Source: Actinophytocola algeriensis (lineage in GTDB: Bacteria > Actinomycetota > Actinomycetes > Mycobacteriales > Pseudonocardiaceae). From it: a DNA stretch of 64,000 bases. The notes beneath the pieces were generated by a model. It saw nothing but the letters and a program-made list of their open reading frames with translations, did no database searches and was not told the origin of the DNA. Positions 51,410-61,861 of the stretch are shown here, piece after piece. Positions within the stretch are counted from its first letter, which is position 1. Every line of letters starts with the position of its first letter. The position numbers and the translations under genes are program-made. The stretch lies in assembly GCF_014203735.1 (NCBI RefSeq), contig NZ_JACHJQ010000011.1, positions 340,603 through 404,602 on the forward strand. Reading direction: 5' to 3'.

Positions 51410-51958
51410 GTGATGATCAGGGTGCGCGACGCCAAAGGGCGGCAGTGGACGGTCGGGCCGCGGTTCTCACCGTGGCGCCGGGTGGTGCGGCCGATGGCCT
51501 ACCTGCTCGGCCTCAACCCGCGCCGCGAGCTGAGCACGCCGCCACCCCCGCCACCGGAGGAGAAGAAGACGGCCGGTGACCGCGTGATCGAGGTCCTCCT
51601 CGCGCCGATCACCTACTCCGAGGCCATGGGCCCGGCGCTGCTGTGGCTGGTCGCGTCCCCGGTCATCGCGGTCGAGCTGGTCGCGCTCGGCATCGGGGGC
51701 GCGGTCCTCGCGGTCGCACGGGCGACGGGCCGCGCGCGGTACCGCGTCGAGGTGATCGCACACACCCGCCCCGCCCTGCACTCCGAGACCGTGCTGCTGG
51801 TGCGCGGCAGGCACCGCGCGGCGGAGCTGATGACCGAGCTGGCGGCGGACCGGGCCGGCGCCGAACGCTCCTTCCACCCGGACGGCCTCCCGGACGACGT
51901 GACCGTCCGCTCGCACCGCAGCGTGTGGCAGTCGTCGGCGGAATGGGTGCCGCGCTGA
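51410..51958 (+). CDS. Hypothetical protein with two hydrophobic segments
   Basis: About 182 residues. A basic N-terminal domain (IRVRDAKGRQWTVGPRF), a Pro-rich loop (TPPPPPPEEKK), a hydrophobic stretch (GPALLWLVASPVIAVELVALGIGGAVLAVA) likely forming a hairpin or single helix, and a soluble C-terminus (RYRVEVIAHTRPALHSETVLLVRGRHRAAELM). GTG 51410 or ATG 51413; GGGGG lies just upstream. I do not recognise the family. Confidence 0.7.
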   Translation: MMIRVRDAKGRQWTVGPRFSPWRRVVRPMAYLLGLNPRRELSTPPPPPPEEKKTAGDRVIEVLLAPITYSEAMGPALLWLVASPVIAVELVALGIGGAVLAVARATGRARYRVEVIAHTRPALHSETVLLVRGRHRAAELMTELAADRAGAERSFHPDGLPDDVTVRSHRSVWQSSAEWVPR

Positions 51959-52028
51959 CCTGTGTGCCCGCACCGCGCCGGGACTAAATCCATCAAGTGA
52001 TGTATGTCCGCCCACGACACCCGCGTGA

Positions 52029-53084
<1,056 letters not shown>

Positions 53085-53247
53085 AGCGGCGACGCCAGTA
53101 AAACCGCAGGTCACGTGTTACGTGTGTGGCCCCGGTCACACCTGATGGCGTGAACATCCGGCGATGTTCGTCAGATTCGGCCGGTCGCCGCATCTCACCC
53201 TCGACCGACCCACATCCCAGTGGCGGATCGAAGGAGGAGGGCCAGAG

Positions 53248-53649
53248 ATGACCACCGAAGCTGTTCACGCCGAGCTCGTCGCATTGTACGACGGCACCAC
53301 GCCGGTCCGTTCCCGCTGGTCCTACCGTGCCGACCACCCGTTCACGGTGGTCGCCACGTTCCAGACCGAACGGGACCGCTGGGTCGAGTGGGTGTTCTCC
53401 CGCGAGCTGCTCGTCGAGGGGCTGACCGCGTCCGCCGGAGTCGGCGACGTCCGGTTCCGGCCCCTCGAGGAGCGCGGGCTGCACATGCTGATCGTCGAGA
53501 TCGAGTCGCCGGAGGGCTACGCCCTGCTGGAGCTGGACCACCAGTCGGTCGACGACTTCCTCGACGCCACCGAGGAGCTGGTCCCGCTCGGCGGCGAGGA
53601 CGACCACTTCGACGTCGACGCGCTGATCGACGAGCTCACCAGGGTCTGA
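53248..53649 (+). CDS. SsgA-family sporulation/cell-division regulator
   Basis: 133 residues. Whirly-like fold of the SsgA-like proteins: PVRSRWSYRADHPFTVVATF and VEWVFSRELLVEGLTASAGVGDVR are the family signature; the C-terminus is acidic (DDHFDVDALIDEL). In streptomycetes SsgB recruits FtsZ; single SALPs of other actinomycetes are usually SsgB-like, but I leave the symbol open. ATG 53248 follows GGAGGAGGGCC; the longer frame from 53164 is unlikely. Confidence 0.88.
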   Translation: MTTEAVHAELVALYDGTTPVRSRWSYRADHPFTVVATFQTERDRWVEWVFSRELLVEGLTASAGVGDVRFRPLEERGLHMLIVEIESPEGYALLELDHQSVDDFLDATEELVPLGGEDDHFDVDALIDELTRV

Positions 53650-53727
53650 CCGGGCGCGCGGTTGAGCCATGGGCGGCGTGCCGGGTCCTGCCGGGCGCCG
53701 CTCATGGTGTTTCCCGGGCCTCTGGGG

Positions 53728-53922
53728 TCACTCCCCAGAAGGCGCGGCCTCGACCACGGAGTCGGGCCCGGGGAAGACGAGGCCCTCGTGGCCGTCCGGA
53801 TAGCGGACGACGTAGGGCGGTGCGCCGTCTTCGCCGCGCACTTCGATGATCTCGGCGGTCTGGTCCGGGTTGCCTACTGTGCGACCGTGCACGTGCAGCC
53901 GGTCGCCGATCGCGGCCTGCAT
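53728..53922 (-). CDS. DUF1918 small protein
   Basis: 64 residues: AAIGDRLHVHGRTVGNPDQ, AEIIEVRGEDGAPPYVVRY and HEGLVFPGPDS, the complete SH3-like DUF1918 domain. Function unknown; common in actinobacteria. TGAGGG precedes ATG 53922. Divergent from the next gene, 48 bases apart. Confidence 0.85.
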   Translation of the reverse strand: MQAAIGDRLHVHGRTVGNPDQTAEIIEVRGEDGAPPYVVRYPDGHEGLVFPGPDSVVEAAPSGE

Positions 53923-53970
53923 GCCCTCAGGGTAAGTCCGCGCGGCCGGGTTCGCTTCTAGTCTGTTGGG

Positions 53971-54627
53971 GTGGTCTCCGAGGTTCTGGCGCGTGTCGAC
54001 GGTGTGTGTGGCGAATTGGTGCTGAGGCGCGTGGGCCCGCACCACGAGATCATCGCGAACGGCGTGTTCCTGATGGACACCCGCAACGGCGAGTCCGAGC
54101 GCCTGATGGTCAACGCGGCCGCCGACCGCATGCCGGCGGGCACCACGATGCTGATCGGTGGTCTCGGTGTCGGCTTCTCGCTGCGGGAGGCGCTCGGCCA
54201 CCCGTCGGTGGGGTCCGTGGTCGTCGTCGAGCGCGAGCCCTCGGTGATCGAGTGGAACCGGAACGAGCTCGGCAACGCCGGTGTCCTCGCCGACCCCCGG
54301 GTCCGGGTCGTGCGGGCGGACCTCCTGACGTACCTGCCGGCGGCGGGCCGGTTCGGCGCGCTGTGCCTGGACATCGACAACGGTCCAGAGTGGACAGTCG
54401 ACGAGGGCAACGCGTCGCTGTACGACCGGACGGGTCTGGCGATGATCGGCACCGCGCTCGCGCCCGGCGGCGTGCTGGCGGTGTGGAGCGCGGGCCGGTC
54501 CCCGGCGTTCACGGCCGCACTGGCGGAGCGCTTCGGCGCGGTGGAGACCCTCGAGATCCCGGTCCCGCGCGGCGAGCCCGATCTGGTTTTCCTGGTGATC
54601 AGATCGAGATCGGATCGCGGTAACTGA
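53971..54627 (+). CDS. Spermidine-synthase-like methyltransferase-fold protein
   Basis: 218 residues with a Rossmann methyltransferase/PABS fold: TMLIGGLGVGFSLREAL (motif I), VVVVEREPSVIEW (acidic end of β2), FGALCLDIDNGPEW and GTALAPGGVLAVWSAG. Spermidine synthase activity is not assured: only the N-terminal β-domain remnant is present and substrate residues cannot be assigned. GTG 53971 lies six bases after TAGTCT (53959-53964), so probably leaderless. Confidence 0.8.
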   Translation: MVSEVLARVDGVCGELVLRRVGPHHEIIANGVFLMDTRNGESERLMVNAAADRMPAGTTMLIGGLGVGFSLREALGHPSVGSVVVVEREPSVIEWNRNELGNAGVLADPRVRVVRADLLTYLPAAGRFGALCLDIDNGPEWTVDEGNASLYDRTGLAMIGTALAPGGVLAVWSAGRSPAFTAALAERFGAVETLEIPVPRGEPDLVFLVIRSRSDRGN

Positions 54628-54671
54628 CGGCCGGTGTACCGCGATCTCCGGAGTGAGCTCCTGGAGGTGCG

Positions 54672-54935
54672 ATGCTTCGACGCCGTCCGCGCCGAACCGC
54701 GCCGTCATGGGTGCGCCACCCGGCGGTCGCCCCGCTGTTCCTGGCCACGCTGTACCTCGCGGCGACGGTGGTCAACGTGCTGCTGGCCATCACCATGAAC
54801 ACGTGGTGGCCTGCCGTGTTCGCGACACTGCTGGCGCTGGTCACCGTGCTGTGCGCGACCGCGGCGTGGCGCCGCCTCAGGAGACTTTCCGCGCTGACCG
54901 ACGGCACCGCGGGGACCGTGACGACAGGCTCATGA
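54672..54935 (+). CDS. Small two-helix membrane protein
   Basis: 87 residues: basic N-terminus (LRRRPRRT), helices APLFLATLYLAATVVNVLLAI and WWPAVFATLLALVTVLCATAA, and an Arg-rich, Thr-rich end. CTGGAGG precedes ATG 54672. No family recognised. Confidence 0.65.
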   Translation: MLRRRPRRTAPSWVRHPAVAPLFLATLYLAATVVNVLLAITMNTWWPAVFATLLALVTVLCATAAWRRLRRLSALTDGTAGTVTTGS

Positions 54936-55156
54936 TCGTGAAGTTCCTTGCGTGGCAAGCTGTCGCTAGACCGTTCGGGTGACTTTTCCGGGCGCCCCAA
55001 GGCAAAGCCGGTGGTCAGCGCAGCTTTCTCACCTGCGCAAGTGCAGATGCACGGGCACGCATGGGTGGGTTCTCATGATCCACTCCCTCGTTTACCGACG
55101 TGGCAGGCGTCGCTACGCTGGGTCGGTCCACGTGTCTTCTGCCTGTGAGGTTTGCG

Positions 55157-56014
55157 ATGTCCGACACGGCGTCCAAGTACGAAGCGCCGAGCATGGTTCC
55201 GGTCGGGGTGGATCCGACCAGGGCGAGCATCGCTCGCGTCTACGACGCGTTCCTTGGCGGCAAGGACAACTACGGGATCGACCGCGAGGTCTTCCACAAG
55301 GTGCAGAAGGTCGCGCCGGAGGCTCAGGACCTCGCCTGGTCGAACCGGAACTTCCTGACCAGGGCCGTGCGGTTCCTCACCGACCAGGGCGGCATCCGCC
55401 AGTTCCTCGACTGCGGGTCGGGTCTGCCGACCGCCGAGAACACGCACCAGATCGCGCAGCGCATCGACCCGGAAGCACGGGTCGTCTACGTCGACAACGA
55501 CCCGGTGGTCATCGCCCACGGCGAGGCACTGTTGGAGGACAACGACTTCACGCACTTCGTGGCGGCGGACATCTTCGAGCCGCAGAAGGTGCTGCAGAAC
55601 CCGACCGTGCGCAAGTACCTCGACTTCACGAAGCCGATCGGCCTGCTGCACGTCGGCACCCTGCACCACTACACCGCGGAGAACGGCGGCGAGTTGATGC
55701 AGGAGTACATCGACGAGCTGCCGTCGGGTTCCTTCGTCGCGATCTCGCACTTCCTCGACCCGCAGACCCCGGGCCACAGCGAACTCGCGCGGCGCATGGA
55801 GGACGTGTTCATCCACAGCCCCATGGGTTCCGGCCGGTTCCGCACGAAGGCGCAGCTGCGGGAGTTCCTGCCCGGCCTGGAGATCATCCCGCCGGGCCCC
55901 GGCAAGCCCGCCGACTTCGAACTGTCGGACCTCTGGTGGCCGGACGGCCCGCGCCTGCGCCCGCTGAGCCAGGTGGAGGAATGCAGCGCGGCGGCGGTCG
56001 GCCGCAAGCTCTGA
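55157..56014 (+). CDS. SAM-dependent methyltransferase, PF04672 (DUF574) family
   Basis: 285 residues. NYGIDREVFHKV, then FLDCGSGLPTAENTHQIA (motif I), VVYVDNDPVVIAHG (motif II) and GLLHVGTLHHYT are the family hallmarks. Actinomycetes carry many such genes of unknown substrate. ATG 55157 follows GTGAGG. The ~220 bases upstream hold no other gene; a TACGCT hexamer at ~55120 may be its -10. A dispersed palindrome follows the gene. Confidence 0.88.
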   Translation: MSDTASKYEAPSMVPVGVDPTRASIARVYDAFLGGKDNYGIDREVFHKVQKVAPEAQDLAWSNRNFLTRAVRFLTDQGGIRQFLDCGSGLPTAENTHQIAQRIDPEARVVYVDNDPVVIAHGEALLEDNDFTHFVAADIFEPQKVLQNPTVRKYLDFTKPIGLLHVGTLHHYTAENGGELMQEYIDELPSGSFVAISHFLDPQTPGHSELARRMEDVFIHSPMGSGRFRTKAQLREFLPGLEIIPPGPGKPADFELSDLWWPDGPRLRPLSQVEECSAAAVGRKL

Positions 56015-56034
56015 CCCCGGCCTGACGTCCCGGA

Positions 56035-56069
56035 GACGCTTTCCTGGCACGCAACGCCCTGAAAGCGTC
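56035..56069. repeat. Dispersed palindromic element, copy C
   Basis: GACGCTTTC (56035-56043) pairs perfectly with GAAAGCGTC (56061-56069) around a loop containing GGCACGCAACGCC, itself able to pair GGC/GCC. TTTCGGGG follows as in copy A. It lies just after the methyltransferase gene and may terminate it. Confidence 0.7.
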
Positions 56070-56112
56070 TTTCGGGGCACCCCAGGCGACCCGGACCGGT
56101 AGCGTCACCGCC

Positions 56113-56829
56113 GTGCCCACCTTTTTCGATCTTCAGGATGACGCCGCGCTGCTGTCGCTCGAACACCAGATCCACCTGATGGACACCGTCGGGGTCCCGC
56201 CGTGGGAGGTCGACTTCGCCGTCCCGCGGTTCGGCTTCGGCGGCGACCAGCCGCTGACCGCCTCGGCCGTGCACCTGCTCGGCAGCGCCGCTCCCGGCCC
56301 GCGCTCCTGGTTGTGGTCGTGGGCCAACCCGTCCGGCTACCGCCCGGAGGTCACCTGGCTCGCCGAGCAGCTGCGCGACTTCGGCAAGGAACACGGCATC
56401 CCCGAGTTCACCGAGGCCGAGGTCCCGTTCGACGACCTGCCCGGGTCACCGACCGAGCCCGCGCGGGTCGCGTCGCTGATGATGGAGGCCGCGAAGGCCG
56501 TCATGAAGCGCTGGACCGGTTACCAGGGCCCGGTCGGCGGCGGCACGCGCATCGGCATGCTCATCGAGCACCCCTCGTTCGTGCTGCCCGCACCGGAAGG
56601 CCCGCGCGTGTCCCGCGTGCTGCAGCAGGGCGTCGCCGAGCTGCGGTTCTTCGACCAGCGCCGCGCTTTCCGCTCCTACGCCGTCAACCGCGGCCTGCGC
56701 GTGCAGGAGAACGACACCCAGGTGCACATCGAGGGCCCCGCGTTCTCCGTGACCGCGAACTTCAACGAGAGAAACCTGATGACGGCCATGACCGTGAACA
56801 TGCGCGGCGCCGAGGCGCAGCAGCAGTAG
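56113..56829 (+). CDS. DUF6882-like protein
   Basis: 238 residues. WLWSWANPSGYRPEVTW and PEFTEAEVPFDDL resemble the DUF6882 core; no catalytic residue is known. GTG 56113 lies seven bases after TAGCGT (56100-56105), so it is probably leaderless. The opposing glycosylase gene is separated by a strong hairpin. Confidence 0.75.
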   Translation: MPTFFDLQDDAALLSLEHQIHLMDTVGVPPWEVDFAVPRFGFGGDQPLTASAVHLLGSAAPGPRSWLWSWANPSGYRPEVTWLAEQLRDFGKEHGIPEFTEAEVPFDDLPGSPTEPARVASLMMEAAKAVMKRWTGYQGPVGGGTRIGMLIEHPSFVLPAPEGPRVSRVLQQGVAELRFFDQRRAFRSYAVNRGLRVQENDTQVHIEGPAFSVTANFNERNLMTAMTVNMRGAEAQQQ

Positions 56830-56863
56830 GTTCTCGTCAGCGGGCTGGAGCGTGCCGGGGCGT

Positions 56864-56903
56864 GCCCCCACCAGCCGCGCGGAACGCGCGCAGGCGTGGG
56901 GGC
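56864..56903. terminator. Bidirectional hairpin between convergent genes
   Basis: GCCCCCAC (56864-56871) pairs with GTGGGGGC (56896-56903), with an inner GCGCG/CGCGC stem. It lies between convergent stops. Confidence 0.65.
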
Positions 56904-56951
56904 GTGAGCCCCTCACCACACCCGAGGCCGCGGGCAGACCAACCCTCGGCG

Positions 56952-57527
56952 CTAGGCCTTCGCCGCCTTCGCGGCCGCCTTCATCTGCTTCTTGTACGCG
57001 CGCACTTCGAGCAGGCTCGCCTGGTCGGTGATGTCCGCGACCGACAGGTACGTGTTCTTCTTGCCGAACTCGCCGGCCGCCTTCTGCCAGCCGGTCGCCT
57101 TCAGGCCGCGCTGCTTGCCGAGCAGGGCCAGGAAGATCTGCGCCTTGACGTCGCCGTAGCCGGGCAGCGCCTTGAGCCGCTTGAGCACCTCGGCGCCGTT
57201 CGGGTTGCCCGCGGTCCACAGTGCTTCCGCGCTGCCGTCGTACTCGTCGACCAGGCCCTGGCACAGGGCCTGCACGCGCTTGGCCATGGCGCCGGGGAAG
57301 CGGTGGATCGCGGGCGGGGTGGAGCACAGCGCCGCGAACTTCTCCGGGTCGTACTCGGCGATCGTGCGCGCGTCGAGCGAGCCGATGCGGTCGAGGATCT
57401 TCTTCGGCCCGAGGAACGCGACCTCGATCGTGATCTGCTGGTCCAGCAGCATCCCGATGACGAGCGCCAACGGCTCGCGCTCGAGCAGCTCGTTGGCCTC
57501 GGAGTCGGTGGTCAGCCACATCGCCAT
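56952..57527 (-). CDS. HhH-GPD-type base-excision DNA glycosylase-like protein
   Basis: 191 residues. PLALVIGMLLDQQITIEVAF is the opening of the HhH-GPD fold and LKALPGYGDVKAQIFLALLG is the helix-hairpin-helix. The Lys-rich tail (KKQMKAAAKAAKA) could bind DNA. No Fe-S cysteines. It resembles the actinobacterial 'HhH-GPD-type base excision repair protein' set, whose lesion is not known. The catalytic Asp cannot be fixed by eye. Confidence 0.85.
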   Translation of the reverse strand: MAMWLTTDSEANELLEREPLALVIGMLLDQQITIEVAFLGPKKILDRIGSLDARTIAEYDPEKFAALCSTPPAIHRFPGAMAKRVQALCQGLVDEYDGSAEALWTAGNPNGAEVLKRLKALPGYGDVKAQIFLALLGKQRGLKATGWQKAAGEFGKKNTYLSVADITDQASLLEVRAYKKQMKAAAKAAKA

Positions 57528-57657
57528 GGCGTCATCATGGCACGTCCGCCTACCTCGCGAAGAGTAGCCACCGCCGCCCCGCTACCGCGCCGGGAGCAGC
57601 CCGGGTGTCGCGCCCGCGCTGACGACACGGCGCCGTCGCGAACCGAACATAAGAGGC

Positions 57658-58182
57658 ATGACCACCACCGAGCGCGCCGCCACGAGAAGACTCACCCCGG
57701 CCGCGCGCAAGCTGCTGCTGTTGCCGCACATCGTCGTCTCCGTCGGGTGGCTCGGACTGAACGTCGGGAACCTGACGCTCGCGATCACCGGCCTCACGAC
57801 CGACGACCCCGGCACGCAGCACGCCGCGTTGGGCGCGATGTACCTGATCGGCGGGCCGCTGCTGATCCCGGTGAGCCTGCTGGCGCTTGTTTCCGGGGTG
57901 CTGCTGGGGATGTACACGAAGTGGGGACTCGTCCGGTACCGGTGGGTGCTGGTGAAGCTCCTGCTGACGGTGATCGCCGTCGTGCTGATCCCGCTGTCGC
58001 TGCTGCCCGGTCTGCGCGAGCTGTCGGCGCTGGTCGCCGCGACCCCCGCCGACCGGCTCGCGGACACCGGCCCGCTGGCGCTGGACATGCTGGCGGCGGG
58101 CATCGTGTCGACGTCGATGTACGTGACCAACGCGGTCCTGTCGGTCCTCAAACCGTGGGGCCGCACGCGCCGCGTCGCGTAG
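57658..58182 (+). CDS. DUF2269-like integral membrane protein
   Basis: 174 residues, four helices. The first helix has LLLLPHIVVSVGWLGLNVGN, with a His and Trp-Gly typical of DUF2269-like proteins; others are LIGGPLLIPVSLLALVSGVLL, WVLVKLLLTVIAVVLIPL and a C-terminal one. Function unknown. The next gene's promoter overlaps its stop. Confidence 0.75.
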   Translation: MTTTERAATRRLTPAARKLLLLPHIVVSVGWLGLNVGNLTLAITGLTTDDPGTQHAALGAMYLIGGPLLIPVSLLALVSGVLLGMYTKWGLVRYRWVLVKLLLTVIAVVLIPLSLLPGLRELSALVAATPADRLADTGPLALDMLAAGIVSTSMYVTNAVLSVLKPWGRTRRVA

Positions 58183-58192
58183 TTTGGCGGAC

Positions 58193-58753
58193 GTGCTCAA
58201 ACCCGACTACCCGATCAGGACCGCCCGGCTGGTCCTCCGCGAGTTCACCGAGTCCGACATCGACACGCTGCACGCTTACCACAGCCTCCCCGAGGTGGCC
58301 CGCTTCCTGTTGTGGGAGGCGAGGACACGCGAGGAGTCCGAGCGGTCACTGAAGTACCGCATCGAACACCCGACGATCGAGAAGGAAGGCGACGGCGTCG
58401 TGTTCGCCGTCGAGCACCAGGAGACCGGCGAGCTGGTCGGGGAGGTGAACCTGCGGTGGTTGTCGGCCGAGCACGGCAGCGGCGAACTCGGGTTCATCTT
58501 CGACCCGCGACACCACGGGCACGGGTACGCGCGCGAGGCCGCGGTGGAGGTGCTGCGGATGGCGTTCGAACAGATGGGGTTGCACCGCGTCATCGGCCGC
58601 GCCGCCGCCGTGAACACCGCGTCGGGGAAGCTGATGGAGCGACTGGGGATGCGCAAGGAAGCGCACTTCGTGAAGAACGAGATCGTGAAGGGCGAGTGGA
58701 CCGACGAGGTCGTGTACGCCATGTTGGCGGAGGAGTGGGCCGCACGGTCCTGA
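58193..58753 (+). CDS. GNAT acetyltransferase, RimJ/RimL-like
   Basis: 186 residues. IRTARLVLREFTESDID opens the RimJ/L type; ELGFIFDPRHHGHGYAREAAVEVL contains the acetyl-CoA loop and HRVIGRAAAVNTASGKLMERLGM is the family C-terminal signature. Substrate (ribosomal protein or other) unknown. GTG 58193 is seven bases after TAGTTT (58180-58185), hence probably leaderless; a TTG at 58184 would fall inside that hexamer. Confidence 0.88.
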   Translation: MLKPDYPIRTARLVLREFTESDIDTLHAYHSLPEVARFLLWEARTREESERSLKYRIEHPTIEKEGDGVVFAVEHQETGELVGEVNLRWLSAEHGSGELGFIFDPRHHGHGYAREAAVEVLRMAFEQMGLHRVIGRAAAVNTASGKLMERLGMRKEAHFVKNEIVKGEWTDEVVYAMLAEEWAARS

Positions 58754-58876
58754 GGTGACGTTGCCCGCGCAGTGGGAGGTGCGGCCGGCCCGACCCGGCG
58801 TCTCAGGGTGATCTCCGGGTCTGCCCGGGGTTCACCCCCGATGGCAGGGATTTCCTTTCCGGCAAGGCTTTCCGGC

Positions 58877-60016
58877 ATGAGACGACTCACGGCCATCGCC
58901 GTTGTCACGTCGGCAGCGGTCGCGGTGCTCGCCGCGCCCGCCGCTGCCGACACCCGGCCCCCGCTCGACCCCGCCGCCCTCGCGGCCGCCATCTCCGGGC
59001 TTCCGAACGAGGAAGCGAGCGGCGCGCTCCTCCAGGTCCGCGGCGACGATGGCCGATGGCGGGGCACCTCCGGTGTCGCGAACGTCCACACCGGACAGCG
59101 CGTCCCCGCCGACGGCCGGTTCCGCATCGGCAGCATGACCAAGACGTTCACCGCCACCGCCGCCCTCCAGCTCGTCGCCAAGGGCAGGCTCGAGCTCCAC
59201 CGGAGCGTGCAGTCCTACGCGCCGGACGTCCTGCCTGCCGAGTTCCCGCCCATCACCGTCGACCAGCTCCTCACCTACACGTCCGGCCTGCCCAGCATGG
59301 AGATCGACCACAAGGACCCCGTCTGGTTCCTCCGGCACCGCTTCGACACCTGGACGCCGCGCCAGCTCTTCGACCTCGCGTTCTACCGGGAGGACGGCAC
59401 GGTCAAGGACATGCGGTTCGCCCCGGGCACGGCGCAGAACTACGGCAACATCGACTACCTCGTCCTCGGTGCCGTCATCGAGAAGGTCACCGGCCGCCCC
59501 TACGGCGACGCGATCCGCGCCGGCATCATCCGCCCGCTGCGCCTGTCCGCCACGACCGTGCCCGGCGCCGACACCCGGATCCACGGCCCGCACGCCCGCG
59601 GCTACGAGCTGAACGACGGCACCTACACCGACATCACCGACGCCAACCCGACCTACCAGTGGGCCGCCGCCGAGATGATCTCCAACGCGCCCGACCTCGA
59701 CCGCTTCCTCGTCGCGCTCCTGTCCGGCAAGCTCCTGCCGAAGGCGCAGACCGCGCTGCTGTTCCGGATCCCCGACGTCAAGGTCCACGAGAGCGACCAG
59801 AACGCCTACCTCGGCCACGGCATCGCGCGGCTGCCGGTCGGCGACATCGTCTTCTGGGGCAAGACCGGCGACCGGCCCGGCTACAACAACGGCATGGCCG
59901 CCACGCGGGACCTCGGCAGGCGCGTCGTCTTCTCCGTCAACACACTGCACATGGGCGGCCGCGAGCAGCCCGTGGTCTCCCAGAAGATCATCGCGGCGGT
60001 GGCGGGCCTCGCCTGA
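58877..60016 (+). CDS. Secreted serine hydrolase, beta-lactamase/DD-peptidase fold
   Basis: 379 residues. Signal peptide [19 protein letters not shown], cleavage near AAA-DT (residue ~25). Catalytic S86-x-x-K in GSMTKTF, second motif NYGN (Y-x-N), and the third motif appears as [10 protein letters not shown] (KTG). This is the class C/DD-carboxypeptidase/esterase group (S12). It may trim peptidoglycan or act on other amides/esters. ATG 58877 is chosen to begin at the signal peptide; the longer frame lacks a ribosome site. Confidence 0.9.
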   Translation: MRRLTAIAVVTSAAVAVLAAPAAADTRPPLDPAALAAAISGLPNEEASGALLQVRGDDGRWRGTSGVANVHTGQRVPADGRFRIGSMTKTFTATAALQLVAKGRLELHRSVQSYAPDVLPAEFPPITVDQLLTYTSGLPSMEIDHKDPVWFLRHRFDTWTPRQLFDLAFYREDGTVKDMRFAPGTAQNYGNIDYLVLGAVIEKVTGRPYGDAIRAGIIRPLRLSATTVPGADTRIHGPHARGYELNDGTYTDITDANPTYQWAAAEMISNAPDLDRFLVALLSGKLLPKAQTALLFRIPDVKVHESDQNAYLGHGIARLPVGDIVFWGKTGDRPGYNNGMAATRDLGRRVVFSVNTLHMGGREQPVVSQKIIAAVAGLA

Positions 60017-60105
60017 GCGGACCTAGCAGTACGCGTGTACCGTTTGCGGGGGCTGAACAGACCTGCACGCGCGCACCGAAGACGCGGAGAGGAGCATCCC
60101 GGCAC

Positions 60106-61329
60106 ATGGCCAAGATCAAGGTCCAGGGAACGGTCGTCGAGCTCGACGGCGATGAGATGACTCGCATCATCTGGCAGTTCATCAAGGAAAAGCTGATCCA
60201 CCCGTACCTGGACGTCAACCTGGAGTACTACGACCTCGGCATCGAGCACCGGGACGCGACCGACGACCAGGTCACCATCCACTCCGCCAACGCCATCAAG
60301 AAGCACGGCGTCGGTGTGAAGTGCGCCACGATCACGCCGGACGAGGCGCGGGTCGAGGAGTTCGGGCTGAAGAAGATGTGGGTCTCGCCCAACGGCACGA
60401 TCCGCAACATCCTCGGCGGCGTGGTGTTCCGCGAGCCGATCATCATCTCGAACATCCCGCGGCTGGTGCCGGGCTGGACCAAGCCGATCATCATCGGCCG
60501 TCACGCCCACGGTGACCAGTACAAGGCCACCAACTTCAAGGTGCCCGGCGCCGGCGAGCTGACCATCACCTTCACGCCGGAGGACGGTTCCGAGCCGATC
60601 CAGCACGTCGTCGCGAACTACCCGGAGGGGGGCGGTGTCGCGATGGGCATGTACAACTACAACAAGTCCATCGAGGACTTCGCCCGCGCTTCGTTCGCCT
60701 ACGGCCTGCAGCGCGAGTACCCGGTCTACATGTCGACCAAGAACACCATCCTCAAGGCCTACGACGGCGCGTTCAAGGACATCTTCCAGCGCGTCTTCGA
60801 GGAGGAGTTCAAGGCCGAGTTCGACGCCAAGGGCCTGACCTACGAGCACCGCCTGATCGACGACATGGTCGCCGCGGCGATGAAGTGGGAGGGCGGCTAC
60901 GTCTGGGCGTGCAAGAACTACGACGGTGACGTCCAGTCCGACACGGTCGCGCAGGGCTTCGGCTCGCTGGGCCTGATGACGTCGGTGCTGATGACGCCGG
61001 ACGGCAGGACCGTCGAGGCCGAGGCCGCGCACGGCACCGTGACCAGGCACTTCCGCCAGCACCAGGCGGGCAAGCCGACCTCGACCAACCCGATCGCGTC
61101 CATCTACGCGTGGACCCGTGGCCTCGCCCACCGCGGCAAGCTGGACTCGACCCCCGAGGTCACCGGCTTCGCCGACGCGCTGGAGCAGGTCGTCGTGGAG
61201 ACCGTCGAGAGTGGCAGGATGACCAAGGACCTGGCCCTGCTGATCAGCAAGGACCAGGAGTTCCAGACCACCGAGGAGTTCCTCGCGACGCTGGACGAGA
61301 ACCTGCAGAAGAAGATGGCGTCCGCCTGA
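60106..61329 (+). CDS. icd: NADP-dependent isocitrate dehydrogenase, eukaryote-like type
   Basis: 407 residues; oxidative decarboxylation of isocitrate in the TCA cycle. [19 protein letters not shown] opens the homodimeric IDH-II family; [12 protein letters not shown] carries the substrate Ser/Asn/Arg, [16 protein letters not shown] and [17 protein letters not shown] (NADP region) follow. ATG 60106; GGAGAGGAG lies ~11 bases upstream. The only classical U-tract terminator after a gene in this window follows it. Confidence 0.96.
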   Translation: MAKIKVQGTVVELDGDEMTRIIWQFIKEKLIHPYLDVNLEYYDLGIEHRDATDDQVTIHSANAIKKHGVGVKCATITPDEARVEEFGLKKMWVSPNGTIRNILGGVVFREPIIISNIPRLVPGWTKPIIIGRHAHGDQYKATNFKVPGAGELTITFTPEDGSEPIQHVVANYPEGGGVAMGMYNYNKSIEDFARASFAYGLQREYPVYMSTKNTILKAYDGAFKDIFQRVFEEEFKAEFDAKGLTYEHRLIDDMVAAAMKWEGGYVWACKNYDGDVQSDTVAQGFGSLGLMTSVLMTPDGRTVEAEAAHGTVTRHFRQHQAGKPTSTNPIASIYAWTRGLAHRGKLDSTPEVTGFADALEQVVVETVESGRMTKDLALLISKDQEFQTTEEFLATLDENLQKKMASA

Positions 61330-61347
61330 CCATCGCTCGTTCGAGGA

Positions 61348-61386
61348 CCACGCCCGCACACTCCGTGCGGGCGTGGTTTTCGTTTT
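61348..61386 (+). terminator. Classical intrinsic terminator after icd
   Basis: CCACGCCCGCAC (61348-61359) pairs perfectly with GTGCGGGCGTGG (61365-61376), five-base loop, followed by TTTTCGTTTT. Confidence 0.92.
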
Positions 61387-61448
61387 CACGGAGCGTGGTG
61401 GGCGCCCCCTGACGCTGCGTCTAGCGAGTGGTTCGCATCGCGCTTCAT

Positions 61449-61476
61449 TTGATTCTCGACGGGCCTGCGTTATACA
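61449..61476 (+). promoter_or_regulatory. Candidate promoter of the SH3-domain gene
   Basis: TTGATT (61449-61454), 16 bases, TATACA (61471-61476). CCTG...CAGG flanks the -10. The ribosome site GAGGAG is at 61499-61504. Confidence 0.5.
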
Positions 61477-61512
61477 GGCAGGGAAGTCTCCGCGCGTTGA
61501 GGAGCGGTGCCG

Positions 61513-61851
61513 GTGAAGATCAAGTGGAGCGGCAAGCGGACGTTGATCGCGCTAGTGCTTCTCGCCGGGGTCGGATTGCTGTACGTGCAGGGCACCGACC
61601 AGCGTCGTGAGCAGGGAGAGAACGGGACGCCGGCGTCCAGTGAGACGTCGGCCTGCCGGGTCGAGTCGACCGACGACGGGGTCCGGGTCCGGTCCGCGCC
61701 CGCCATCGACCCGGCCAACGTGGTCGACGAGCTGGCGGCGGGCGAGGAGGCGGACGCCTCGACCGAGGTGCGGAACGGCTTCCGCAAGCTGGCTGAGGGC
61801 CGGTGGGTGTCGGTGGACTACACACGCCCGCTGGAGGGCACCACCTGTTAG
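61513..61851 (+). CDS. Membrane-anchored bacterial SH3-like protein
   Basis: 112 residues: N-terminal helix TLIALVLLAGVGLLYVQG, a linker, and a short SH3b-type domain (CRVESTDDGVRVRSAPAID, GRWVSVDYTRPL) with two Cys likely to form a disulfide. Such domains bind peptidoglycan or peptides. GTG 61513 is eight bases after GAGGAG; an in-frame GTG at 61507 is too close. Confidence 0.75.
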   Translation: MKIKWSGKRTLIALVLLAGVGLLYVQGTDQRREQGENGTPASSETSACRVESTDDGVRVRSAPAIDPANVVDELAAGEEADASTEVRNGFRKLAEGRWVSVDYTRPLEGTTC

Positions 61852-61861
61852 CCGAGGTCGG